From Lunularia cruciata (Eukaryota; Streptophyta; Marchantiopsida; Lunulariales; Lunulariaceae): a DNA stretch of 64,000 nt. Position 1 is the first letter of the stretch. Every line of letters starts with the position of its first letter. The position numbers were made by a program, and so were the translations under genes. Location: positions 9,454,744 through 9,518,743 of the forward strand of contig OX419759.1 in the NCBI GenBank assembly GCA_948567375.1, read 5' to 3'. Shown one piece after another: positions 21,380 through 33,667 of the stretch. The notes under the pieces were generated by a model, which worked only from the letters and a program-made list of their open reading frames with translations, was not told the origin of the DNA and ran no database searches.

Positions 21380-24300
21380 TTAGAACTCATTGTCAGAAAC
21401 CAGCAGGAGAAGCACAGAGGAGTAATTTAACATGGGATACATGTTAAAGTTCAGGAAGTTGGCAGCCTGTGCCAGGACAACTGCTCTGTTACGAACGTCG
21501 TCAGATAGAAAATCATACGGAGGAGCTTTACTGGTATCCACTAGAGGATACCACTTGAAACCTGGTCTTTCTGGTAGCGTCACTACAGTAGGTAGATGGC
21601 TTGCATTGAACGCAACATAAAGCTCTTTCGTTTTTGAATCCACCTGCGAGCACAGTGCTCGAAATGAGTTCATGAAACATAAATCTCAGTGAGATCAATT
21701 GCGCACATCGTTGCTGGTCATCTCATCTTTCATACAGAACATTAGTCACAAAATCTATCTCTGTTCGATCCTGTCTATCGACTTCTTGATTTGATATCAA
21801 CCAAACGTCTATGATAGTGAAGCAAAAGCAACAAGACTTCCTTCCAGATAATTCACGAATAGTACTGAGGGTATCTTGCACTACAAGAAAAGAAAGATAT
21901 GGGAGACTTTACCACAGAAAACGCTACAAATCGACTTGTATCTGACCAGTCGGGCGAATTGGGTGTAACGCCATGCCACTGCAGCGTCTCATCAGTTGGG
22001 AACTCTCCTAAGCGCAATGCCTCACATTGTCTGATAGATAACTTAGGAGTTAGTTTACAGAAAGATGAGGCAATTCAGCAACCTAAACAGCTCGAAGAAG
22101 CAGAAAAGGCTAGCTACTATGATTGCACACAACCACAACAGCTCCGGTGGTACTCATAGTCACAGTCGCCAACACATGCAACGTCCGACTCTACTCAAAG
22201 AGACACAATCGCAGGCATAACACTTGGAACTTCTAAGCTAAGGTCAATTGGACTTTTAAAGGGAGGTCCACTGGCAAAAAGTAGCAAAAGAACTGTCCAG
22301 GAGAGGGAATGTATTGTACACCTTCTGAAATTTACAAGAAGGCGAGAAAATCGGTAAAACCCTTGCGAGTCCAGATTCTTCTGGTCCCACTGGAAATAAT
22401 TAATCTGCATAAAAGAAGAAAACATTGCTGAGTTAATGAACTTCTATGCGTCATAGTAGAAAGAAGATGTTAGGTTGAAAAATTGTCAATGCGTCCACTC
22501 TGGAAGTCAAGATGCAATGATATATGCTCGGAGCGGCTAAGATTTGAGATATGTGCGGTACAGAAACCGATCTTGCTGCTAATCAGATGCGAACATTCAG
22601 AACAAGTCAATAATTCTGATACACGGAGCATAAATTTTTGCACTTACTACATTATCGTGGCAGTACGAATTGTTGTTCCCTCCTTTAGCGTGCCCGTATT
22701 CATCACCCATAGTAATCATAGGAACTCCCTGAGAAAACAAACTCTCATTAGGTAAGTCTCCGGGGATGTGGTCGCAAAGCAGTCAGAGACGGCTTGCTAC
22801 CGTAAGGTACTCATAGATTGCATGCTTTGCTCAGTAAGCATACGCTTTGTTTAAGTTCCGAGAACAATATGTCAAGAAGATGAGAGATCTCCGCAAATCT
22901 AAGTTCTTGGGTCCAAAATAGATTCCTCTAGCTCTCCAGGGCAGCTCTTGGAAAGAAGTGTTTACTTGCGAAACCATGAGAGCTAACATGAAATTTCTCA
23001 ACTGTCTTTGTCTCAACCGCAACACAGGCAGAAGGTGGGTATCTCCTTCCTGTTGGACAGACATGAACGACCTCAATTAGATATAGGAAGACCAAACTTC
23101 AATTCTTTCATGTCATTCTCCGGAGACAATAGCGTCCATTTCACTTCCCACACATTAGTATCTTTCAAGCTGTCCAATTTGAGTTGCAAACATGTAATGG
23201 AGATAACATCTTACTTCTCCACAATTCCAGCTAGCATTATGATTCTCGCCGTCATTATTGTTTTCGCCATTTGCCTCGTTGTGCTTTTCATTGTAGGATA
23301 CCAAATCGGTAAGGGTGAAGCCATCATGGGCAGTGACGAAATTGACGCTGTGCCACGGCTTCCGACCACTTTCCTATCATACAGATAAAAGAAACCACCA
23401 TATTTTTCCTTACAGGTTCCTGCAAAGAATCTTAAAAGAGGAAGATAAAATTCACAAAGCAGTAAAGAACCACAGCAAATCCAGCTATGCCAAGGGACCG
23501 GCAGAACTTTGTGGTTCCATTCATGTCCTTGATAAAAGGTCAAGTCATAAAAGATGTCGGTAGGATCCAGAATAACAGCAGTGCAGTCTAATGTGCTACC
23601 TGATACAAATGAGGAGAACCGCAGAGGCACTGAGCGAACAATCCTACTACTCCATCCGAGCCTTTGATAAATGATCGAACTGTGTCACGAAACTGCGGGT
23701 TCCAATATGCACACATCAGGGAGCACGGTTTATTAAACAGAGGGTATAAAAGATTATTCAGCGTGCTAATCCAAATGAGAGAAGGCTGAAGTATGCACAG
23801 TATTATATTATTAAATGGAATCAGTACATATAGTTTGAGCTAGATTAAGGACACCTACGATGGACTCCCAAGTAGCTTCACCATCAACTTCAACTTGATC
23901 AATACACGTATGTTCTAAAAATGTAAAAGCTGATTGCAAGTCAAGTCCTTGATAGGCTTAGATGGATGTGTGAATGTATACCTGTCCGTTCCATTCCGAC
24001 CAAACCCCCCAATGTGGAAAACTGCCAACTTGATAAAGACCACCCGTGTCCCAAGCTTCCGCTATGAGCTGTTATTTACATACAGCGTGGAATACACATG
24101 AGAAAACAGAAGCTAGGAAATGGAATCCACGACTTCTACTACTATTTCCTTCACAGAACGATACGGCATCAGAACTTACTGCAGTAACAACCGAAGTTTA
24201 TTACTGTCTTAGTTGATATTGCATGTGAGGCAAGCGGTTTACCTTGAAATACCAAAAGTATGAACTGTTGCAAGATGCGTGAGCCTCTCTATTATATATC

Positions 24301-27300
24301 TCTTATTGAATTCTCTTCGTTCATTTCCACCTATAACTATCATCCTCTCCTCAAACGCACCTTTACTCCACGAAGCACAGGGTCGTTGCTCATCATGTCA
24401 ACCAGGGGTGGCTCACTTAAGGGAGTGCCAGTGGTCACACAGTCCCCCTCTGGCCCTTCTGAAGTGCCAAAAACATTTTCTCTGTCCCAAAGACTACAAA
24501 AGCACTTGAAACCTCAACGCATGATCCAATAGCCAGGTAATGTTCCATAAAGTTCGCTACAAAAGACACTCTCCACGAAAAGAGTCAAAGTCCCACTATC
24601 GATGTAAAAAAGCAACAGTTCTTCCCTTGTTTAGTTCAATACGGCATGGTTTAACAATGGCGAAGAGGGCATGAGTTTAACGTGCAAACTGACTGCAGTT
24701 CACGACACTGTTAAATTACAGGAGATGTCTGGTTATTGTCATCAGAAAAACTTCACCTGCTTGCACGGGTCAAAATTGACGCCAAGTCGAAACGGAATCC
24801 ATCAACATGCATTTCCAGTACCCAGTACCTGTCACATACTGACTTTGGTGAGATCTACAACTCGACCTCTACACATTGGAAAGATTTGCTATCGGCAAAT
24901 GCTTTATACCAAATACCTGAGACAGTCGATTATGAATCGTCGAACAATTGGATGATTACAGTTGAATGTATTACCACAACCGGAGTAGTTGTAGAACTCC
25001 CCCTGCACATAGAAACAAGGTCAACCCCATAAAAAATACTTTCTGCGATGGAAAAACATTCTAAGTGTGCTGAGGTTATTGGACTTAAGCTTCACAAATA
25101 TTTGCGTGTGGAAATCCACAAATCCTGCAGCTGGAGCTTTTGTAAATCCATAATAGGTTCATGTCTTTCTCAGACAACGATGGTCCGAAATTCCAAGCTG
25201 CAACAGTCCAGCTTCTTATGGCAAATTATGGCAGGTTACAGAATTCTTTTAGATGCTATAATTCCTGGTTTTTTCCACTCTGCTCGGTTAGAAGTTTAAG
25301 TCACCTTAGGGGCTATCATGTAGTAAACTCGATTGTCGAACCCTCTAAATGAAATGGTGGGGCCCATTTCATTTCCTTCTGCGGTATGGTTGAACACAAC
25401 ATCCATGAAAACCTGAACAAGAATAGCAAGAACCACTCAGCATCATACTCTAAGCATAAGAGATCATATCACGCATACTTTAAACCTTTTAGACTCCTGG
25501 CTTCAAATGCTAAATTCGATATCTTTCGTGCAAAATAATTAATTCGATTACACAGGTTTGTAACCTCCAGTAATCTGTTCCTGGAGGATAGAGCGGAGAC
25601 AAGGCGAGAATGTAGTGAGAAACGCAAAACTCTTAACATACCTCCATACCAAGTTTGTGGGCCTCTCTAATCAACGTCTTGAACTCCTTTATTGCATCTC
25701 GACCACAGTTGTTGGACCCAGATGCAGCATATCGAGTCATTGGAGAAAAGAAGTTGATGGTAGAGTAGCCCCAGAAGTTCATCCTGAAGTTTGAGTAGAA
25801 ATGAGCAAATGGAAATTCTAGTGAAGCTTTCCATACATTCAAGGCAGCCAAGCTTTTTCCTGAATGTTACCACGGCTTGTTAGGGATACCTTTGCTTCCC
25901 TGCATACCTCATCCCCGTCTTGATATGCTTACGACGACCTCATTTGGTCCTTCTTATAGATCAGAAACTTGAATGCTGCTTTAGATGAGAGGGATGTTGT
26001 GCGCAAGGTTTTTTAGAAGATTTAACCTCCTTTTGCCTTCACAGTTACAGGCTTGCAAGAATGACACTCGACACATTACCGATTGAGAACGTTGAAGCAC
26101 TCATGTCTACGACGAAAACTCTGCTGATAAACTTCAGACGAAGACAACACTTACTTGTGGTCCTGCACCACAGGATTGTAAGCATAATACTCCAGCTCAT
26201 TGAATTCGTGTGTCGGCATTAGTTCAATGCAGTTTATGCCCAATTCCTGCACAAATGAACCAGAAACCTTAGTAAAGCAGCTGTCTTCAGCTTAAATTGA
26301 ATAACATAAAATGCTAAACCGCTTGGGATACAGATAGCTTGCAATAAAGATATTGAAACTGAAGCAACCTACCCGAAGATGCGGAAGCTTCTCTACTAGG
26401 CCAACGTATGTTCCAGGATGCTGAACTCCACTAGAAGAGTCCCTTGTAAACCCTCGAACATGCATCTCATAGATGATTAGATCCTTTTGCTTGAGCCGAG
26501 GCGGACAATCGCCCTCCCAATCAAACTGCATTTTCAGGAAACTAAGCGCATAAGTTCAACAGTAGCAGAGGCGACGGGCAGTTCAGGGATCACGGTTAAG
26601 TTACTTCAAAATAAATTTCCGCTAAACTTATGCTTCGAACCCGTGTAAAGACTTCGAAGCGCTATTTCCAGCTCAGAAAGTAAGTTGGATTACCTCGTCC
26701 TCCTCAAGCGGTGGTACCATTCCAGCCATTTGAGGCCAACAGTTTCCCCCGGGTCCCAACATACCGTAAAGCCCACGGCTTACAACTGCCTATGACATGG
26801 TGCACATGCAGTTGTTAATGTGAAGTGATTTCAAAAGCGGATTCGAGCTTACTTCATAATTACAAGTAGCAGGAAGTTGATTCCCAGAAAGTGGTACAAG
26901 GATTCAGTTTCCGAAAGTTCATGTAGCTCAATATCGTGAACAAAAGTGCATAAAGCCACCTTTGCGTAAGGGTCAACCAGTATGCATTTTGGGTCGTAGC
27001 AACACCCTTCTTCAGGTGAAAACGTCCCATTGACTCGGTATCCATAAAGTAGATTTGGGGATATTCCAGGCAGAAAAACATGCCACACATCTCCGGTCTT
27101 ATTGATCTCAGGGTGAAGACGGATCTCCTTGGTAATCTGGCCCTGCCAGCCAGAAACGGTGGATAATTAAAATGCCACTTAGAGGAATTTTCAGCACTGC
27201 TTTTCTTGACTCGAATGCTAAAAAGCATTTATACTCACTTTGTGATGGTTCTGAAGCTGTTCAGATTCGGACATTCTTATCAACTCCTCCACATATAATT

Positions 27301-28016
27301 CATTCTAATTGGCATCCATGGATCAAACTTGCCATCGCGGAGAGCAACCATCAATTCGTCATTCTTGTATATCGAACAAATTCATAGCTATTGCAGTTAC
27401 ACGATTCCATCTGGCAAAAAAAAAGGACAGCTTCAAAGCACTTTGAAGCTGGGGAACAAACCTTTTGCAGGTCATCTTCCGTGTACAGGCAGAGGGACAC
27501 TGCCGAAGCCCCACTTGAATGCACAGAGAAGTTCACTCCATCATCCATGACTGTCGGACCAAACGGAAGCGGTCGACCTCTAAGAGGCTTCCCACACAAA
27601 CGTCCATCCTCATCATCACTAGTCCCATTATCCAGCTTACCTTTCTCCAAACTACTCGTACTATCTGATGTTACCCCTGTAACTCGACAGACCGTGCGCT
27701 GTAGATTCCTACTCCCATTGTACTCCACTCCCACACTCAACTGATTCCGAAACGTTTCCCCCGTGCCACAAAATCTGCCCCCCTGGCTGGCATTATTGCA
27801 ACCCTCGGACACACAATTGAGAGACAATTGCGACAAACAACTCGCCGCTGAGACGAATTTCGTTTTAGCAGAGCTCAGCGGATGATGCAAAACCCGTTTC
27901 TCGGCAGCACTACTGCAAAGGGAGGCGAAAGTCGTCGCAGGGATTGATGGAGCCGTGGTAGGAACCCCCATGGTTCCTAACCAAAATGTATCAGACTCCA
28001 AACCGCTCCCTCTCAA
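21380..28016 (-). CDS. ISA1: Isoamylase-type starch debranching enzyme ISA1, 18 exons, intact
   Basis: It cleaves alpha-1,6 branches of pre-amylopectin in plastids. I assembled 18 exons (minus strand): 28016-27462, 27142-26960, 26789-26694, 26525-26373, 26246-26155, 25783-25642, 25412-25305, 25002-24917, 24828-24757, 24493-24361, 24068-23982, 23692-23600, 23373-23215, 23049-22966, 22728-22648, 22404-22322, 22030-21913, 21643-21380. All introns are GT-AG, phases match, and the sum is 862 codons plus TAA. In order: a Ser/Thr/Ala-rich transit peptide (first 60-90 residues), CBM48 (about 125-245), and the GH13 barrel with [18 protein letters not shown], nucleophile D486 (HVDGFRFD), acid E544 (LIAEAWD) and D617 (AHDGFTL), then a C-terminal domain. 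ISA1-specific signs are GRDAIKEF and [14 protein letters not shown]3 differs there. ISA1 genes of flowering plants also have 18 exons, as I recall. The start could be Met16 (27,971), which gives a more typical leader. No defect seen. Confidence 0.97.
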
Positions 28017-30294
28017 TTTCTAGATTTTCTCGCGCAATCAAAGCGACCAACATTGAGGACACTTGGCGCTCGCCATTAACTTTCCTCAATTGCACGAGGC
28101 GTGCGCGCAGCTCTTCTCCATTCTTCTCGCACACCTCCTTTCCTACATTCTTCTGCCGCTGCTGTAAAATTCCTTCAACCAACCGAACGAACGATGATCG
28201 AAATCTTTTGTGGAATGGTGAGAAAGAGAGAGAGGGCCGAACAAACTGGGGAATCCCGTGAAATATCCCCCGTGAAATATTTCACGGGACAATCCATGCT
28301 TGTAAAACTCACGAGCCGGCAGAGCTGTCCCGGCGGAATCGTTTCGCAAGAAGAAAAAGCGGGGCAGGTTTTCTGGAGTTCACAGAGTTCCGTGGGTGGG
28401 GTCGGGTGCCACAACTCTGCCGAACTTAGAATCCACGTGTCGCGATGCAGGCGAGTGTGTCATTGGCTGAGAACCATTGAATTCGAATGAAAGGATCAAG
28501 AGCGAATATTCCTGCCTTACCCATTCCAAGCCGTCCTTCCTTTCCCTACAATCGTCCTAGCTCTCCTGCGAAGAGCTGGTACACTATATTATGATAAATT
28601 TCTCCACATGGATCTTCCTTCGCCACGTGCTCAATAGAATTGTCAGTGCTTGAGCTGAGTTCACTCATGTGAAGAGTCTAGGGTGATGCTTACCTAAGTG
28701 CATGAAGTTCGTTGGCAATTCCGCTATTGGCTTGATGGGGTCTTCCCATCCTTCTTGTTTTCACACGCGGTGGCTTTTTCTATTTCGCTATTGCCAGACA
28801 AACTCGACTGCTAAACATACTTCTTTTGTCTTTGAGGAGTAACACAGTGTCGTGTGCAGCTCGTTCAAAGAATCCGTGACTTTTGACTGAGCTACAACCG
28901 GATCTAGTTCGCAAATTCTCCCGGGAGGGACATCGATAATGTTGAACGGTGAGCCCTCAGCTCCGATAAGCAGCCTTTCGACACAGATTGGTCTCACTCA
29001 GAAGCTCCTAGGATTGTATTGATTTATTGTAAGCGGTTACGTAACCTCGAGTGTGTGCCTGTCCTCTGATCTTGATAGATTGTAAGTAACCGCAGTTTTG
29101 CGAATGCATTGCGGTGAAACCTAACGTAATTTGGTACTAGTTTTGCAGGAACCTTAAGACAAAGATAAGTGAAGCATGAATTATAATTATGTTCAGTAAT
29201 AAACAGGCGCAAGTAACATGAAGCGCATATTAGTACAGGCGGAGAAGCCTGTATGTTCAATGATCAGACAGGCTCCACATGATTCACACCAGTTCCAACG
29301 TCATGGTCTACATTATCCATTATCCTGTATACTACGGCTAGACTAGCAACCATTAGGCAGCAGGGCCAGACAACGTATTGGGTAGGTGTAACAGGTTTAT
29401 TTTACTTTGAAGGAGTTATTGACCTTAAACTCTTCTTGATCGAGAAGCATTGCTTACAGATAATCCAGATTTTCCCTCGCTGAGTATCGGGATACAAATG
29501 TCTGGATTGTGTGTAGATCTCTTTTCTCTTTATCCAGCACGAAATTCTGCCTTCGAGCTTTCTCTTTGCTCAGTTTATGCTGCCATCTCTATGCGAAACA
29601 ACTGAGGAAGCGCATTTTAGGCCCCTTCTTTCAAAATCTGGAACTCTGTTGACCACTACATCTGCTTCGCAATCCTTCAGTTGTCGAACCCGCAGAAACA
29701 GAACATGCTGACTTTCAAATGCGGATCCAAAGAGTAATTCATGATGGATCGTCTCAAATTATAGCAGTTCAACCGACAAACCAGCCGTTTGGTAGCCTAC
29801 TCCTCGAACTTTCAGACTACATAGCCCAAGTAAATGCAGGCACAGCACGCCGTTCAATAGGAACATACAATTTTGTACTTCATTTCATATCAACGCACAT
29901 ATATGCATTTAGAAACTAATCGTTGGACTTGAACTCGGAACATGTATATACAGTGACCCTTAAGTTGCGAGGAAGACATGAGAACAAAGATGGAGATAAT
30001 TTCATAAAAGTCGGCGTTTTCTAGTACAACTTAAAGGAGATTGATGCCCGTGGAATCCAACATAATTCGTAAGACATGACTACATCAGGATCGAAAGTTA
30101 CACCAATAATTAATGTGGTCAGACTAGCGCTTACTACTCCTTCCCCGGAATGCAAACCAGGATGTCGCTAACGATCGCGCAAATATGTTTCGACGAGAGT
30201 TCTTGTTGTTGAATACCGAGCTAGACAAGTGTTACTCGAGCCATCTCTCGATAATATGTAGAGCATATTTGTTACCGGTCATAACTGCGCATAT
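28017..30294. other. Promoter and 5' region of ISA1; intergenic to the F-box gene
   Basis: Low-copy DNA. The first 200-300 bp upstream of the ISA1 start are CpG-rich and should hold its 5' UTR and promoter. A perfect palindrome lies at 28,269-28,288, and a motif shared with 33.4 kb lies near 28,733-28,770. The ORF at 28788-28997 (minus strand, 69 codons) and the one at 29719-29919 (plus) match no family I know. The F-box 3' UTR should lie just below 30,295. No clear TATA box was assigned. Confidence 0.5.
28269..28288. promoter_or_regulatory. 20-bp perfect palindrome in the ISA1 upstream region
   Basis: CCCGTGAAATATTTCACGGG is its own reverse complement. A partial direct copy (CCCGTGAAATATCCC) lies just before it at 28,255-28,269. 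It sits about 255 bp upstream of the ISA1 start codon, so it could be a dimeric transcription factor site, but it could equally be repeat debris. No factor is assigned. Confidence 0.5.
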
Positions 30295-31626
30295 TTACAT
30301 ACCAACACGTTTGTCCTGATTCGGGAGGTGATCGAGAAGCTTGAACGGAAGCATATGTAGAATAAGTTGCTTTCCCTCCACCGAATCTGACAAGGTTCGG
30401 GGAGGATTATCAGGAAACGTCCACCATGAGTTACTGCTCATGTCAAGCATTGCACCATTTCTCTTCGAAGTTACTACCCAAACAAACTTGTCATTCGCTG
30501 TACAATAGAATTTCCCACTAGTTTCATTGCCGTTAAGTCTCATTAGAACCTCCGTTGGCATTCTGTGGATCTCCACCCACTGTCTCTTTTGTCTATCTCC
30601 TTCTTCGGAGATATGTGCAAAGCCCCCTTGTAATGACCATACACAAAATTCCTGCAACAGTTTTTGATGCGTTGACTTCTGAGATCCATAGCTGGAACCC
30701 ATCCTGCCCCCTGCCACTAAAGTTTCCTGGTCCCGATGGACTAGAGCGGCAATATCAAGAGAATCAGGAGGAGTGGAATCATCTTCATCCATGATCCAAC
30801 ACGGGCTTGTTATGTCGAGCGATTGAGCATACATCCGGAACCTAGTAAGCAAACCTGGAGTAAGACTTTCACCTAAGCAGTAGAATCTACCCCCACAAAT
30901 AGATGGACTTTGGAACTCAACGCGGGTATCTCGTGGCCACCTTGCAACGTGAGTCCACACATCGCTCTGCACATCGTAGCTGTAGAAACTCCAGTATATG
31001 GACGTTCTTTCCGGAGTGCTGAATTTCTGACCTTCAGGATGGTAGTGAATAAGAATTCGATGGGAATGAGATGTCTGATCCCAAACCATTCCCAGTGGAC
31101 TGCTTGTAATGTGGTGTCGTAGATGAGGCAAGAGAGGAACTCGTTTCTTAGCGGAAGGGACATTCGGATTCATCACATATAAGTCATGCTTTAAATATCG
31201 AGCGTTCTTACTACGGGCATTCATGTCCTTCCCTGCGGATTCTTGTGGGACGAGAACCTCTACTAAAAGAAGCCCTTCTGCAGCGCCCATCACCCGAGCA
31301 TCCGTTGCTACGTAAGAAGCACTATTGCCTTTGGAGAAAGTGTAGGATGGAGAAAAATCCACACCATGGACTTGCCCTTTATACTGCGGATGGTAGACTT
31401 CGATTCCATGATCATCAAACACTTGCTCAGAGCTCATGAAGCAGAAAGGAAGCTTCCTTGATTCACTTGCCCGCCATTGCTGAAGAAAGTGCTCGCTTTT
31501 CAGCAACTTGTTCCATCTCGAACATACCACCCGCAATCGCAGAACGTCAAAGAAGGGCAAAACAACGAGAATTGAAACAAGAATGTCGTCTGATAGAGTT
31601 GGTAACGGCTTCAAGTTGTCGTCCAT
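30295..31626 (-). CDS. F-box protein, probably kelch/beta-propeller type
   Basis: A single-exon gene of 443 codons with no internal stop. The F-box covers about residues 7-50: LPTLSDDILVSILVVLPFFD followed by VLRLRVVCSRWNKLLKSEHF, with the usual Leu/Pro start and V-CSRWN core. The rest has repeated aromatic and glycine motifs typical of kelch-like propellers (GAAEGLLLVEV, LYVMNP, YWSFYSYDVQSDVWTHVARWP, CGGRFYCLGE, WVEIHRMP, KFYCTANDKFVWVV). F-box proteins bind SKP1 and bring a target to an SCF ubiquitin ligase; the target here is unknown. The ATG is the first in frame, directly before MDDNLKPLP, and stops lie upstream. It has the same orientation as ISA1 and lies 2.3 kb upstream of it; there is no sign of shared function. 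The kelch assignment is weaker than the F-box. Confidence 0.9.
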   Translation of the reverse strand: MDDNLKPLPTLSDDILVSILVVLPFFDVLRLRVVCSRWNKLLKSEHFLQQWRASESRKLPFCFMSSEQVFDDHGIEVYHPQYKGQVHGVDFSPSYTFSKGNSASYVATDARVMGAAEGLLLVEVLVPQESAGKDMNARSKNARYLKHDLYVMNPNVPSAKKRVPLLPHLRHHITSSPLGMVWDQTSHSHRILIHYHPEGQKFSTPERTSIYWSFYSYDVQSDVWTHVARWPRDTRVEFQSPSICGGRFYCLGESLTPGLLTRFRMYAQSLDITSPCWIMDEDDSTPPDSLDIAALVHRDQETLVAGGRMGSSYGSQKSTHQKLLQEFCVWSLQGGFAHISEEGDRQKRQWVEIHRMPTEVLMRLNGNETSGKFYCTANDKFVWVVTSKRNGAMLDMSSNSWWTFPDNPPRTLSDSVEGKQLILHMLPFKLLDHLPNQDKRVGM

Positions 31627-33160
31627 CTTCTCTTTACCACGGCCTATCAGTTTGCGAAGATCTCCAGCTTCCTCTGCGATCTAAGGGACATTATCTCGAT
31701 CATTTAGGTTTGCTTCTTCTTAAACTTTAAACCCATGGTCTAGAGCCATGTGACAAACCACGCGACGTTCTTCAAACTTGTTTAGACCAAGGCAGCACGA
31801 CCAGCTACTAGGTCAACGTTGCCGCAATGTCTAAGCAAAAGAGTCGTCACTTATCCGAAATAGTTCATCACAGAGCTTTTCAACTTGAAACCCAGCTTGT
31901 ATTCCTTCTTTGAACATTCTTCCGGTCCCAGTCAAAGCTTGACCAAAATCCAATTTTTCCTCTCACTCATAGTACCCTGTTCCTCTCCTATCTCTTCAAT
32001 CTTCTAGGACACATGCCGACATGTATTTGTCAAATGAGACTTCTGTAACTCCAGCACACTCAAACCACAAAAATTACACTCTCATACTAGGAATCTTGTA
32101 ATGATCGTATGACTTTGAGCTTTAGAATCCTTGCGCTCTTGAGGATCTGATGTTAACTGGTCTAACTCAATGCCCATTCTGAACACTTCCACCTTGAGTC
32201 CATTGTACCAGGTCTCTCCTCATCCTCTGCGATTGTTGATTTCGTCAGTTGTAACCGACCACACCCGGCCATTTTTTCTTCATCCTTCTCATCAACGAAA
32301 GCGAGTAACGCATCACTGCTAGATATTTGTGTCTCTAAATCGAGAGAAACTGAACCGGACATTTGGGTCTGCGTATTGAGAGTGCACTTTCACACTTGCA
32401 CTAATGGTTGCAACTTGTCCTATAATTTAGTTCCTGCATGTTCGTCAACACCACCGGCTGCGCTCACGGAGGACTGTATACGATGGGGATAATATGCTAC
32501 CGATTGCTTTTGACATTTCACCAGTTACACAGTGACACAGATTCCTGTGTCAGTAGAATTGTTGTCAATTCGTGAAGAATTTCGCTCACCAAGATATCTC
32601 TCAATTTCACTCATGGTTTACATAGGACTTTGTGATGTGTGATCAAAGTCTAGGATTTAGAATAGTAATAGAAACCAAATTGAAGACGAAAGTGAGCGGC
32701 CAAATCCTTCACTAGAAAATGATATGGTAATAGTAACAATATAAAAGAAAACGAAGTATAACACGAAGACCTCACCAAGGCATACAATACAAAGATAAAC
32801 TCCATCAAGCTGTAGAAGGATAAAACCTAATAGTTACAATGGAGTTTAAGCCGCATTTGCAACAATCTTGTTAATGAGGACTTGAAATTTTCAATTTCTT
32901 GACGAACGGTATTACGTGTGACGACGTAAGACGTTCTAACACTTTTTCTTTTTGCACACCGTGTGAGCCAACATACTCTGCAGTAGTAGGCTACTCCAAC
33001 TCTGCATATCCACAGAAGTAGCCTTATAAAGATGTACTGTATGTAAGTAGGAGCTGGCTAGCCATGCTCATCTATATTATTAGCCCACCACTGTTGGTAC
33101 AAAAGCGCTTTTCGTGCGAGAGACAAGTGGCATTTGATATACTGTAGTATCGAAGTGTTT
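31627..33160. other. Upstream region of the F-box gene
   Basis: Low-copy DNA holding the F-box promoter and 5' UTR (reading leftwards). A 66-codon minus-strand ORF at 32162-32362 (MSGSVSLDLETQISSSD...) has good coding composition but no known family. It could be an upstream ORF, an exon of another gene, or chance. No transposon domains seen. Confidence 0.4.
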
Positions 33161-33208
33161 TGAAAACCCTGACTCGTAAAGGTAAAATGGTAAAAAATGT
33201 AAAAAAAT

Positions 33209-33235
33209 GTAAAATGGGGCTTAGCCCCATTTTAC
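33209..33235. repeat. Perfect inverted repeat, 13-bp arms
   Basis: GTAAAATGGGGCT, one base, then AGCCCCATTTTAC. It would form a strong stem. A weaker version of the same block (CCTAGCCTCATTTTAT, then TAGTCTCTCCCGTGTAAGATTT) recurs about 140 bp downstream, pointing to an internal duplication of one repeat unit. Confidence 0.85.
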
Positions 33236-33451
33236 CGTGTTTGGTCTCTCCCTTGTACGGTTTCGTTTTCCCTACGCCGTCGTCTTCATACTCGTTGAGG
33301 CATTTCAATAATAGTTTTTCACCACCCGGAAAGTCTATTGGACTTTATTGGGACCTAGCCTCATTTTATCTTTTTAGTCTCTCCCGTGTAAGATTTGATG
33401 GGGTCTTCCCATCCTTCGTGTTCTGTACGCGGTCGTTTCTTCTCTGAAAAG

Positions 33452-33455
<4 letters not shown>

Positions 33456-33543
<88 letters not shown>
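33456..33543. repeat. (AT)n microsatellite, about 44 units
   Basis: An uninterrupted AT dinucleotide run of about 88 bp. Any ORF across it (for example the tyrosine-isoleucine run on the minus strand) is an artefact. The length may be unreliable in the assembly. Confidence 0.97.
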
Positions 33544-33545
<2 letters not shown>

Positions 33546-33621
33546 TTTTTTAATCATAGGAATTTGCTTATTGTTTAAGTAGTGGAGGGAACGGGATTTA
33601 TCCGGATCCTTGCTCGCAGCC

Positions 33622-33667
33622 GTAAAATGTTTACGGGTACAAGAAATCATGACCCGTAAACTTTTAC
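33622..33667. repeat. Inverted repeat, 16-17-bp arms
   Basis: The left arm GTAAAATGTTTACGGGT (33,622-33,638) and right arm ACCCGTAAACTTTTAC (33,652-33,667) pair with one bulged base across a 13-bp loop. With the palindromes at 28,269 and 33,209 it forms a set of GTAAA/CCCGTxAA-type stems around this gene island. Confidence 0.8.

Noticed and set aside
23211-23630. 139-codon minus-strand ORF inside ISA1
   Set aside because: It reads through intron 12 and covers parts of exons 12 and 13 out of frame; the spliced model accounts for the region.
28788-28997. Similarity of the end of this ORF (SSKTKEV) to ISA1 exon 18 (VDSKTKEL)
   Set aside because: Too short and not supported by flanking residues; treated as chance.
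33366-33650. 94-codon minus-strand ORF with a Tyr-Ile run
   Set aside because: It is the translation of the AT microsatellite, not a protein.
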